Source of the DNA: Streptomyces fragilis | Lineage (GTDB): Bacteria; Actinomycetota; Actinomycetes; Streptomycetales; Streptomycetaceae | Assembly (NCBI RefSeq): GCF_003112515.1 | Contig: NZ_BEVZ01000002.1 | Span: 1,054,001-1,118,000 of the forward strand | Length of the DNA stretch: 64,000 nt | Direction: 5' to 3' | Shown here: positions 7,259-14,877 of the stretch, piece by piece | Layout: the number at the start of each line of letters is the position of its first letter | How positions within the stretch are numbered: the first letter of the stretch is position 1 | Position numbers and translations under genes: made by a program | Notes under the pieces: generated by a model | Databases searched by the model: none | The model's input: only the letters and a program-made list of their open reading frames with translations | What the model was told of the DNA's origin: nothing

Positions 7259-8725
7259 ATGCATCTGGACGTGGAGCACTGTGTGCGGGCCGTGCGGTCG
7301 AGGGACGCGCGGTTCGACGGGTGGTTCTTCACGGCCGTGCTCAGCACCGGGATCTACTGCCGGCCGAGCTGCCCGGCCATGACGCCCAAGCCCGAGAACA
7401 TGGTCTTCCACCCCAGCGCGGCCGCCTGCCAGCAGGCCGGCTTCCGCGCCTGCAAGCGCTGCCGGCCCGACACCACGCCCGGATCGCCGGAGTGGAACGA
7501 GCGGGACGACGTCGTCGCGCGGGCCATGCGGCTGATCGCCGACGGCGTGGTGGACCGCGAGGGAGTGCCGGGACTGGCCTCCCGGCTCGGGTACAGCACG
7601 CGGCAGATCGAACGGCAGCTGCTGGCCACGCTCGGCGCGGGCCCGCTGGCCCTGGCGCGGGCTCAGCGGGCCCAGACCGCCCGGATGCTGATCGAGACGA
7701 CCGCGCTGAACATGGCGGACGTCGCCTTCGCCGCCGGCTTCTCCTCGGTGCGCAGCTTCAACGAGACCGTGCGCGAGGTGTACGCCCTCACCCCGGGGCA
7801 GCTGCGGGACAAGGCCGCCCCCGCCGAGGGCGCGACCGGCGGCACCCTGTCGCTGCGGCTGCCGTTCCGCGCGCCGCTCAACCCGGACAACCTCTTCGGC
7901 CACCTCGCCGCCACCGCCGTGCCCGGCGTGGAGGAGTGGCGGGACGGCGCCTACCGCCGCACGCTGCGGCTGCCGCACGGGCACGGCGTGGTCTCCCTCG
8001 CCCCGAGGCCGGACCACGTCGCCTGCCGGCTCACCCTGACCGACCTGCGCGACCTCACGGTCGCCATCAGCCGCTGCCGCCGCCTGCTGGACCTCGACGC
8101 CGACCCCGTCGCCGTCGACGACCAGTTGCGCGCCGACCCGGTGCTGCAGCCCTACGTCGACAAGGCGCCCGGGCGGCGGGTGCCCCGCACGGTGGACGAG
8201 GCCGAGTTCGCGGTCCGGGCGGTGCTGGGGCAGCAGGTGTCCACCGCGGCGGCCCGCACGCACGCCGCCCGGCTGGTGGCCGCGCACGGGGAGGGCGTCG
8301 ACGACCCCGAGGGCGGGCTCACCCACCTCTTCCCGTCGCCCGAGGCGCTGGCCGCCCTCGACCCCGAGTCGCTCGCCATGCCGCGCAGCCGGCGCGGGAC
8401 CCTGACCACCCTGGTGGGACGGCTGGCCGACGGGACGCTCAGGCTCGGCGTGGAGAGCGACTGGCCCGAGACGCGGGCGCGGCTGCTGGAACTGCCGGGC
8501 TTCGGGCCCTGGACGGTCGACGTCATCGCGATGCGGGCGCTCGGCGACCCCGACGCCTTCCTGCCCACCGACCTCGGCATCCGGCGCGCGGCGCGGGAGC
8601 TGGGGCTGCCGTCCACCCCCGCCGCGCTCACCGCACGCGCCGAGGCGTGGCGTCCGTGGCGGGCGTACGCGGTGCAGTACCTCTGGGCGACCGAGAGCCA
8701 CCCGATCAACTTCCTTCCGGTGTGA
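7259..8725 (+). CDS. alkA: Ada-type regulator fused to AlkA DNA-3-methyladenine glycosylase
   Basis: 488-residue DNA repair protein. Residues 1-75 are the Ada metal-binding/methyl-phosphotriester domain with four cysteines (Cys34, Cys38, Cys65, Cys68; GIYCRPSC and ACKRC); Cys34 corresponds to the methyl acceptor of E. coli Ada. Residues about 80-180 are an AraC-type DNA-binding domain (VAFAAGFSSVRSFNETVREVY). Residues about 190-488 are AlkA: an N-terminal domain then the HhH-GPD motif LPGFGPWTVDVIAMRALGDPDAFLPTDLG with its catalytic Asp. So it senses methyl damage, regulates, and excises alkylated purines. An ATG at 7247 is an alternative start but sits too close to the GGAGG. ogt follows 22 bases downstream and is probably co-transcribed. 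Confidence 0.93.
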   Translation: MHLDVEHCVRAVRSRDARFDGWFFTAVLSTGIYCRPSCPAMTPKPENMVFHPSAAACQQAGFRACKRCRPDTTPGSPEWNERDDVVARAMRLIADGVVDREGVPGLASRLGYSTRQIERQLLATLGAGPLALARAQRAQTARMLIETTALNMADVAFAAGFSSVRSFNETVREVYALTPGQLRDKAAPAEGATGGTLSLRLPFRAPLNPDNLFGHLAATAVPGVEEWRDGAYRRTLRLPHGHGVVSLAPRPDHVACRLTLTDLRDLTVAISRCRRLLDLDADPVAVDDQLRADPVLQPYVDKAPGRRVPRTVDEAEFAVRAVLGQQVSTAAARTHAARLVAAHGEGVDDPEGGLTHLFPSPEALAALDPESLAMPRSRRGTLTTLVGRLADGTLRLGVESDWPETRARLLELPGFGPWTVDVIAMRALGDPDAFLPTDLGIRRAARELGLPSTPAALTARAEAWRPWRAYAVQYLWATESHPINFLPV

Positions 8726-8747
8726 AGGACTTCGAGGGATGAGAGTG

Positions 8748-9269
8748 ATGAAGCAGCACACTGTGGCGGACAGCCCCTACGGCGACCTGACGCTGGTCGC
8801 CGAGGACGGCGTCCTGTGCGGGCTCTACATGACGGAGCACCGGCACCGCCCGCTCGAGGAGACCTTCGGCGCGCGGGTGACCGCCGACGAGGGTCCCTTC
8901 CCCGCGGTGGTGGAGCAGCTCGAGGCGTACTTCGCGGGCGAGCTGCGGGAGTTCGACCTGCCGCTGCGGATGAACGGGACCGCCTTCCAGCGGTCCGTGT
9001 GGGAGCGGCTGCTGGCCATCCCGTACGGCGAGACGCGCTCCTACGGGCAGCTCGCCGCCGAGCTGGGCAGCCCCGGCGCCTCCCGGGCCGTCGGGCTCGC
9101 CAACGGGCGCAACCCGGTGAGCATCATCGTGCCCTGCCACCGGGTGATCGGAGCGGGCGGCTCGCTCACCGGCTACGGCGGCGGCCTGGAACGCAAGCAG
9201 CGGCTGCTGGAGTTCGAACGCTCCGGCGCGGGTGCCGCCGAGCCGTCCGCCGCGGGTGTCCTGTTCTGA
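8748..9269 (+). CDS. ogt: Methylated-DNA-protein cysteine methyltransferase
   Basis: 173-residue suicide repair protein that removes O6-alkyl groups from guanine. The active-site PCHRVIGAGGSLTGYGGG contains the acceptor cysteine, preceded by the DNA-binding helix SRAVGLANGRNP and by FQRSVWERLLAIPYGET. Length is normal for a stand-alone Ogt. The ATG at 8748 has GAGGG nine bases before it; the in-frame ATG at 8739 directly abuts that GAGGG. It lies just after the Ada-AlkA fusion, so together the two genes rebuild the functions of E. coli Ada plus AlkA in a different split. Confidence 0.95.
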   Translation: MKQHTVADSPYGDLTLVAEDGVLCGLYMTEHRHRPLEETFGARVTADEGPFPAVVEQLEAYFAGELREFDLPLRMNGTAFQRSVWERLLAIPYGETRSYGQLAAELGSPGASRAVGLANGRNPVSIIVPCHRVIGAGGSLTGYGGGLERKQRLLEFERSGAGAAEPSAAGVLF

Positions 9270-9367
9270 CCGGTTCCGTCGGGCAGCTGTCGACCTTGAT
9301 CACCTGTACCTGCAACGGCGGCACCAACCAGCAGTCGACCCGGGGCGGTTGAGCCAGCGGTCCGGGC

Positions 9368-9388
9368 CCGGGCCCTGACGGGGCCCGG
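9368..9388. terminator. Hairpin between convergent ogt and sirtuin genes
   Basis: CCGGGCCC (9368-9375) and GGGCCCGG (9381-9388) form an 8-pair stem with a 5-base loop, 18 bases past the sirtuin stop codon on that strand and about 100 bases past ogt. Position and strength suit a terminator for either gene. Confidence 0.55.
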
Positions 9389-9405
9389 CCGCCCGGTCAG
9401 GGCGG

Positions 9406-10161
9406 TCAGGCGGCCAGGTCCCGCAGCAGGCGGGGCAGGGCGGTGCCGATGGGTTCGCGGATCACCTCGTCCGCGAGCTCGTCGTACGGCGTCTCCTCCG
9501 CGTTGACGATCACCAGCCGCGCCCCGTGGTCGACGGCAACCCCGGCGAAACCGGCGGCGGGGTGCACCTGGAGGCTGGTGCCCACGGCGACGAAGACCTC
9601 GCAGGCCTTGGCGATCGCCAGCGCCTGGCTCAGCACCTCGGTGTCCAGGCGCTCGCCGAACATCACGGTCGTCGGCTTCAGGACACCCCCGCAGGCCGGA
9701 CAGCGCGGGTCCTCCTCGCCGGCGTCCAGCCGGGCCAGCGCCTCGGACATCGGGCCGCGGGCGTGGCAGCGGACGCAGACGACGGAGCGCACGGAGCCGT
9801 GGAGCTCGAGGACCTTGCGGTCCGGCATCCCGGCCTTCTGGTGCAGTCCGTCGATGTTCTGGGTGAGCACCCGGACCGGCACGCCGGACCGCTCCAGCTC
9901 GGTCACCGCCCGGTGCGCGGCGTTCGGCTCGGCGTCGAGGAGCCCCGACGTGCGGCGCATCCGCCAGGAACGGCGCCGGATCTCCGGATCGTTCACGTAG
10001 TACTCGTAGGTGACCAGCTTCTCCGCGTCCGGGTCCTGCCGCCACACGCCGTTGGGCCCCCGGTAGTCGGGGATGCCGGAGTCGGTGGAGATCCCGGCGC
10101 CGCTGAGGACGGCGACCAGCGGCTTGGAGGAACGGCTGGGGGAGGGCGTGGACGTGGTCAT
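9406..10161 (-). CDS. cobB: Sir2-family NAD-dependent protein deacylase
   Basis: 251-residue class III deacetylase. Visible: [18 protein letters not shown] for NAD binding, [12 protein letters not shown], catalytic His in VLELHGS, a zinc ribbon of two cysteine pairs (CVRC and CPAC), and [12 protein letters not shown]. It removes acyl groups from protein lysines using NAD; targets such as acetyl-CoA synthetase are typical for the family. From memory this corresponds to the second sirtuin of S. coelicolor. The ATG at 10161 is seven bases after a -10-like hexamer and has no ribosome binding site, suggesting a leaderless message. Bases 10162-10280 hold only this control region. Confidence 0.93.
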   Translation of the reverse strand: MTTSTPSPSRSSKPLVAVLSGAGISTDSGIPDYRGPNGVWRQDPDAEKLVTYEYYVNDPEIRRRSWRMRRTSGLLDAEPNAAHRAVTELERSGVPVRVLTQNIDGLHQKAGMPDRKVLELHGSVRSVVCVRCHARGPMSEALARLDAGEEDPRCPACGGVLKPTTVMFGERLDTEVLSQALAIAKACEVFVAVGTSLQVHPAAGFAGVAVDHGARLVIVNAEETPYDELADEVIREPIGTALPRLLRDLAA

Positions 10162-10168
10162 GCGCCCG

Positions 10169-10174
10169 AGAGTA
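10169..10174 (-). promoter_or_regulatory. Putative -10 element giving a leaderless sirtuin mRNA
   Basis: On the minus strand TACTCT (TAnnnT class) is followed by seven bases (CGGGCGC) and then the ATG of the sirtuin gene. A transcript starting about seven bases after the -10 would begin at the ATG. I did not find a strong -35. Confidence 0.45.
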
Positions 10175-10280
10175 GGTCCGGACGGCGGGACGCCGCGAAC
10201 CCTTATCGCGCCCGCTGCCCGCTGCCCGCCGCCCGCACGGTCGTGCACCGCACGGGCGCCGGAGGGGGGAGACGGCTGCG

Positions 10281-10949
10281 TCAGACGGCCGCGGCCGCCG
10301 CACGCAGGGCGGCCGCGGCACCGTGGGGGACGGGGTCGCCGTGCCCGAAGACCGCCGTCTCGGCCTCCAGCCCGGCGAGCCGGCGCAGCGACCCGACGGC
10401 CCGGGCACGGTCGGTGTTGAAGACGCCCAGCATGGTCCGGCCGACGTTGGCGACCGCGTCCCCGGTGAACAGCACCCGCGGCCCGGGCAGGTGGAGCGCG
10501 ATCGACCCGTCCGTGTGCCCGGGCACCGCCACCACCACCGCCCCGCCGCCGAACTCCAGCACGTCGCCGTCCTCCACCTTACGATCCACCCGGCACGGCG
10601 GGGCCGGGGGCAGGGGCGGAAGGGACTCCCGGATCGGCACCTCGAACGCCTCGAGCACCGGCGGCGCCCCGACCGCCTCGCCGCGGATCACCGGCGCCTC
10701 CAGCCGGTGGGCCACCACCTCCGCACCGTGCCGGGCGGCCAGTTCGGCGGCCGCGCCCGTGTGGTCCTCGTGCCAGTGCGTCAGCACGATCCGCCGCAGG
10801 CGGCCGTCCAGGACCTCCTCGATCCGCGCGGCGCAGTCGGCCGTCCCGGTGTCGACCAGGGTCAGGTCGTCGCCGTCCCGCCACAGATAGGCGGCCCCCA
10901 CCGGGAAGCGGAGCATGCGCAGCGTCGGCAGAACCTCGATGACGTCCAT
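10281..10949 (-). CDS. MBL-fold metallo-hydrolase
   Basis: 222-residue metallo-beta-lactamase-fold hydrolase. Metal ligands: THWHEDHTG (HxHxDH), the later His in VPGHTDGS, the Asp in LFTGDAV, and the C-terminal His in VFGHGDP. It lacks a signal peptide and is shorter than RNase Z/J proteins, so it is a small glyoxalase II/thioesterase-type enzyme of unknown substrate. Start is ATG 10949 or the in-frame GTG at 10964; neither has a clear ribosome binding site. Single gene between the sirtuin and the Nudix gene on the same strand. Confidence 0.85.
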   Translation of the reverse strand: MDVIEVLPTLRMLRFPVGAAYLWRDGDDLTLVDTGTADCAARIEEVLDGRLRRIVLTHWHEDHTGAAAELAARHGAEVVAHRLEAPVIRGEAVGAPPVLEAFEVPIRESLPPLPPAPPCRVDRKVEDGDVLEFGGGAVVVAVPGHTDGSIALHLPGPRVLFTGDAVANVGRTMLGVFNTDRARAVGSLRRLAGLEAETAVFGHGDPVPHGAAAALRAAAAAV

Positions 10950-11017
10950 GCCCCCAGCCTGCACGGCCGGCCCGGCGGGCGCGCAGGCGTTCGCCGACAG
11001 CTCACCGGGGAACCTGG

Positions 11018-11545
11018 TCAGGCCCCCGCCGCGGGTTCGCGGGACGGCCGGTCGACGCGGCGACCGTTCTCCAGCTCGGCCGGGCCGGAGCCGTCGGCGA
11101 GGACGTCCAGGGCGGCCGTCACCCGGTGCAGGAGGGAGCCGAGCAGGTACCGGGGCAGTTCCTCGCGGGGTACGAAGCGCCAGGACAGCAGCTCCTCCTC
11201 CTGCAGACGCACCGCGGCGACGGACTCCTCGTCCAGCACGCCGCCGTCGTACAGGTACACCACGATCGGCGGGCGGACGGCGGCCTGGACCCAGTCCACG
11301 GCGAGCAGACGCCCCGGCGGCACGTCCAGGCCGATCTCCTCGGCGGTCTCCCGCCGGGCGCCCTGGCGAGGCGTCTCGCCGTCGTCGGACTCCACCGTGC
11401 CACCGGGCAGCACCCAGCCCTCGCGGTAGTTGGGCTCGACCAGCAGCACCCGGCCCTCGGCGTCACGGAACAGGGTGGCGGCGCCGCACAGGATGCGGGG
11501 CAGGCCGGCGATGTAGGCGGCGTACGCCTCGTCGGGGGAGGTCAC
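11018..11545 (-). CDS. Nudix hydrolase
   Basis: 175-residue Nudix protein. The box reads from GGTVESDDGETPRQGA into RRETAEEIGL; compared with the consensus there is one extra residue between the leading Gly and the first Glu, but RETAEEIG with the metal-binding glutamates is intact. It hydrolyses a nucleoside diphosphate linked to some other group; substrate unknown. GTG at 11545 is chosen because it sits seven bases after a TAGGCT -10-like element. Divergent from the glycerate kinase gene. Confidence 0.88.
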   Translation of the reverse strand: MTSPDEAYAAYIAGLPRILCGAATLFRDAEGRVLLVEPNYREGWVLPGGTVESDDGETPRQGARRETAEEIGLDVPPGRLLAVDWVQAAVRPPIVVYLYDGGVLDEESVAAVRLQEEELLSWRFVPREELPRYLLGSLLHRVTAALDVLADGSGPAELENGRRVDRPSREPAAGA

Positions 11546-11552
11546 GCGGGTC

Positions 11553-11558
11553 AGCCTA
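11553..11558 (-). promoter_or_regulatory. Putative -10 element giving a leaderless Nudix mRNA
   Basis: TAGGCT on the minus strand, then GACCCGC (seven bases), then GTG. Same spacing as the sirtuin promoter. On the plus strand of the same gap, TAAGGT (11603-11608 region) is a -10 candidate for the glycerate kinase gene. Confidence 0.45.
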
Positions 11559-11641
11559 GCGAGAGCGGTGCGTGGCCATGGCGGTCGCGGGCGGACGCGT
11601 CCTAAGGTCGCTGCGACGGGTGGCCGGAGAGCGGAGGCGTT

Positions 11642-12787
11642 GTGGTGGAGAAGGCCCGGCGGGTGCTGATCGCCGCGGACAAGTTCAAGGGATCGCTCAC
11701 CGCGGTCCAGGTGGCCGAACGGGTCACGGCGGGGCTGCGGCGGGTGGCGCCGGACGTCGGCGTGGCCCCGCTGCCGGTCGCCGACGGCGGCGACGGGACG
11801 GTGGACGCGGCGGTGGCCGCCGGGTTCACCCGGCACCGGGCGCGGGTGACCGGTCCCGTGGGGGAGCAGGTCGGCGCGGCCTTCGCGGTGCGGGCGGACA
11901 CCGCCGTGGTGGAGATGGCGGAGGCGAGCGGACTGCAGCGGCTGCCGGGCGGGGTCCTCGCACCGCTCACCGCGACCACCCGCGGCTCGGGGGAGCTGCT
12001 GCGGGCCGCGCTGGACGCGGGGGCACGGACGGTGGTGTTCGGCGTGGGCGGGAGCGCGACCACGGACGGCGGCGCGGGCATGCTGGCCGCGCTCGGGGCG
12101 CGGTTCCTGGACGCGGACGGGCGGGAGCTGCCGCCCGGGGGAGGGGCGCTCGGGGCACTGGCGTCGGTCGACCTCTCCGGCCTGGACCCCCGGCTGGGCG
12201 ACGGGACGGTGGACCTCGTCCTCGCGAGCGACGTCGACAACCCGCTGACCGGGCCCTTCGGCGCGGCCGCCGTGTACGGGCCGCAGAAGGGGGCCTCGCC
12301 CGAGGACGTCGCGGTGCTCGACGCGGCCCTGGAGCGGTACGCGGAGGTCATGGAGGAGGCCGTGGGAACCCGGGCCAAGGGCCTCGCACAGGCGCCGGGG
12401 GCGGGCGCCGCGGGGGGCCTCGGCTACGCGGCGCTGCTGCTGGGGGCGCGGTTCCGGCCCGGCATCGAGGTGCTGATGGAGGTCGTCGGGTTCGCTGCGG
12501 AGCTCGAGCGGGCGGACCTGGTGATCACGGGTGAGGGCTCGCTGGACGCGCAGACGCTCCGGGGCAAGGCCCCGGCGGGCGTCGCGGCGGCGGCCGGGGC
12601 CGCGGGCATCCCCGTGGTCGCCGTCTGCGGCCGCCTCGCCCTCACCCCCGGGGAACTCCGGGACGCCGGCATCGCCCGCGCCTACCCCCTGGCGGCGCTG
12701 GAACCGGACGTCACCCGCAGCGTCGCGAACGCCGGCCCCCTGCTGGAGCGCGTCGCGCAGTCCCTGGCCCAGGACTGGCTCGCCTAG
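11642..12787 (+). CDS. Glycerate kinase (GarK/GlxK family)
   Basis: 381-residue kinase that phosphorylates glycerate in glyoxylate/glycerate use. Landmarks: RRVLIAADKFKGSLTA at the N-terminus, VADGGDGTVDA, GVGGSATTDGGAGMLAALG, ASDVDNPLTGPFGAAAVYGPQKGA, and DLVITGEGSLDAQTLRGKAP, all typical of glycerate kinase type 1. Start GTG 11642 follows GGAGGCGTT; a second GTG is the next codon. Length is normal. Monocistronic; it converges on the response-regulator gene. Confidence 0.94.
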   Translation: MVEKARRVLIAADKFKGSLTAVQVAERVTAGLRRVAPDVGVAPLPVADGGDGTVDAAVAAGFTRHRARVTGPVGEQVGAAFAVRADTAVVEMAEASGLQRLPGGVLAPLTATTRGSGELLRAALDAGARTVVFGVGGSATTDGGAGMLAALGARFLDADGRELPPGGGALGALASVDLSGLDPRLGDGTVDLVLASDVDNPLTGPFGAAAVYGPQKGASPEDVAVLDAALERYAEVMEEAVGTRAKGLAQAPGAGAAGGLGYAALLLGARFRPGIEVLMEVVGFAAELERADLVITGEGSLDAQTLRGKAPAGVAAAAGAAGIPVVAVCGRLALTPGELRDAGIARAYPLAALEPDVTRSVANAGPLLERVAQSLAQDWLA

Positions 12788-12831
12788 GGCCGCCGGCCGG
12801 GAACGCGCCCCAGCCGCGCCGCACTCCCGGG

Positions 12832-13467
12832 TCAGCGGCGGATGAGGCCGAGGTCGGAGGCGGTGGCCACGGCAGCGGTGCGGGAGCCGGTGCCGAGCTT
12901 GGCGTAGACACGGGCCAGATGGGACTTGACGGTGCCCTCGGTGAGGTGGAGGCGCCGGCCGATCGCCTGGTTGGACAGCCCTTCGGCGACCAGGGAGAGC
13001 ACTTCGGTCTCCCGGCGGGTCAAGGTGGCGTGGGGGGTGCGGAGCCTCTCCATGAGGCGGTCGGCGACGGCGGGGGCGAGGGTGGTGCGACCCGCGGCGG
13101 CGCCGCGTACGGCGGCGGCGAGGTCCTCGGGCGGCGCGTCCTTGAGGAGGTAGCCGGTGGCGCCGGCCTCGATGGCGGGCAGGGTGTCCGCGTCGGAGTC
13201 GTAGGTGGTGACGATCAGCACCCTGGGCGCGTCCGGCCGGGCGGTGATCCGGGCGGTGGCCTCGGCCCCGCCCATGCCCTTGCCGAAGCGCAGGTCCATC
13301 AGGACGACGTCGACGCCGCCCCGCGCGGCGCGGGCGACGGCCTCCTCGGCGGTTGCCGCCTCGGCGACGACGGTGAGGCCGGGTTCGGTCTCCAGCACGG
13401 CGCGGAGCCCGGCCCGCACCACCGGGTGGTCGTCGGCCAGGAGCAGCCGGACGGGTGCGTCGGTCAC
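12832..13467 (-). CDS. NarL/LuxR-family response regulator
   Basis: 211-residue regulator. Receiver domain: acidic pair in LLLADDHP, phospho-acceptor Asp58 in VVLMDLRFG, and the conserved Lys in GYLLKDAP. C-terminal LuxR helix-turn-helix: LTRRETEVLSLVAEGLSNQAIGRRL then EGTVKSHLARVYAKLG. The GTG start overlaps the stop of the histidine kinase gene (GTGA), so kinase and regulator are coupled. The likely targets are itself and/or the divergent ABC transporter genes at 14878-16841. Confidence 0.95.
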   Translation of the reverse strand: MTDAPVRLLLADDHPVVRAGLRAVLETEPGLTVVAEAATAEEAVARAARGGVDVVLMDLRFGKGMGGAEATARITARPDAPRVLIVTTYDSDADTLPAIEAGATGYLLKDAPPEDLAAAVRGAAAGRTTLAPAVADRLMERLRTPHATLTRRETEVLSLVAEGLSNQAIGRRLHLTEGTVKSHLARVYAKLGTGSRTAAVATASDLGLIRR

Positions 13468-14705
13468 CGGTGGGCCTTACTTCCGTCGTCGCGGGCGGGG
13501 GGCTCCGGTGTCACGGGGAGCCGGGCGGCCAGGGCGGTGCCGTGGCCCGGAGCGGACTCGACGGTGAGCGTGCCGCCGAGGTCGTCCAGGCGCGCGCGCA
13601 TGGCGGCCAGACCGAAGCCTCCGCTCCCGGGGCCGGGGCCGGGGCCGGGGCCGTCCAGCCGGCCGGGGTCGAAGCCGACGCCGTCGTCGGCGACCTCGAC
13701 CGCCACCTGGTCGCCGAGGTAGCCGAGGGTTACCTCGGCGGTGGTGGCGCGGGCGTGGTGGACGGTGTTGGCGAGCGCGGACTGGGCGACCCTCAGCAGC
13801 GCGACCTCGTGCGCGGTCGGCAGCGGCGTGGCACGGCCGGTGAGGCGGAAGCGGGCGGTGACCGGGTGCCGCGCGGAGGTGGTGGAGCACAGGCGTTCCA
13901 GCGCTCCGGCCAGGGTGGCCTCCTCCAGGGCGGGCGGGGTGAGGGCGGAGACGAAGCGGCGGGCCTCGGCGAGGTTGTCCACGGCCGCCCGGCGGGCCTG
14001 GCCGACATGCCGTGCCGCGGTGTCCGGGGCCGCGGGCAGGGCCCGTTCGGCGGCGCGCAGCAGCAGCTGGATGCTGGAGAAGCCCTGGGCGAGGGTGTCG
14101 TGGATCTCGCGGGCCAGGCGTTCACGCTCGGCCAGCACACCGGCGGTGTGCTCCGCCCTGGCCAGGTCGGCCCGCGTCGCGGTGAGTTCCTCGATCAGCC
14201 GGCGGCGCTGTTCGCTCTCCCGGTACAGCGCCTGGTACCCCCACACCACCGCGACGGCGACCGCGGCGCCCAGGACCGGGCCGATCGCCATGGCGGGGGC
14301 GAAGGAGCCCTGGTGGGCCGCGAAGGCGGCGACCGCCGCGAGCGCGGTCGCGCCGACGGCGGCCAGGCCCGCACGGCGGGGCAGCAGGTGGGTCTGCAGG
14401 AAGTACAGGGGGAAGGCCACCCACACCGCGTCGGCGGTGAGCACCAGCAGCACCAGCCAGCAGGCGCCCACGGCGGCCAGCCAGCAGGCCGCGGCCCGCC
14501 GGGACCGGCGGACCCGGGGCAGGGCCGGACCGGCGGCGTACCCCACGGCGCACACCGCGGCCGCGGCGACGGTCGCCGCCGCGCGGGGCCCGCCGTCCGC
14601 CACGGCACGGCCGGCGGCGAGCACGAGGAGGGCGACGACCAGCAGGTGCAGGCACCAGGTGAGGGCCCGGGAGGTCGGGGTGAGTGCGGGAGCGGCGGCG
14701 TTCAC
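13464..14705 (-). CDS. NarL-type sensor histidine kinase
   Basis: 413 residues. The N-terminal 165 residues hold about five hydrophobic segments (an integral-membrane sensor with short loops). Then comes HisKA_3 with the phospho-acceptor in REIHDTLAQGFSSIQLLLRAAE, and a HATPase_c domain (RVAQSALANTVHHARA as N-box, VADDGVGFDPGR as G1, GGFGLAAMRAR as G2). A Gly-Pro run (PGPGPGPGSG) sits inside the ATP-lid loop, likely a tolerated low-complexity insertion. Upstream GGAGG supports the GTG start. The organisation kinase/regulator divergent from an ABC exporter is typical of systems that sense cell-envelope agents; the signal is unknown. Confidence 0.93.
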   Translation of the reverse strand: MNAAAPALTPTSRALTWCLHLLVVALLVLAAGRAVADGGPRAAATVAAAAVCAVGYAAGPALPRVRRSRRAAACWLAAVGACWLVLLVLTADAVWVAFPLYFLQTHLLPRRAGLAAVGATALAAVAAFAAHQGSFAPAMAIGPVLGAAVAVAVVWGYQALYRESEQRRRLIEELTATRADLARAEHTAGVLAERERLAREIHDTLAQGFSSIQLLLRAAERALPAAPDTAARHVGQARRAAVDNLAEARRFVSALTPPALEEATLAGALERLCSTTSARHPVTARFRLTGRATPLPTAHEVALLRVAQSALANTVHHARATTAEVTLGYLGDQVAVEVADDGVGFDPGRLDGPGPGPGPGSGGFGLAAMRARLDDLGGTLTVESAPGHGTALAARLPVTPEPPARDDGSKAHR

Positions 14706-14877
14706 AGTGCCTCCAGCCTAAGGAACCGTCCCGCCGGTCGGCCTCCGCCGAAAGTTACAAGCCGGGCGCCGCCCTTCGGCCCGCCAAGTGACGCCCTGCG
14801 CCGGATGCCCGCGCGGGGGGCCGCGGCGAGGGTGGTGACACACCCGTTCCACCGCCGGAAAGAGGCAGGCAGAAGTC

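Noticed and set aside
6902..8761. Long leftward frames antisense to the Ada-AlkA gene
   Set aside because: The translated sequence is Arg/Gly/His-rich with no domain; the plus-strand gene has clear catalytic motifs.
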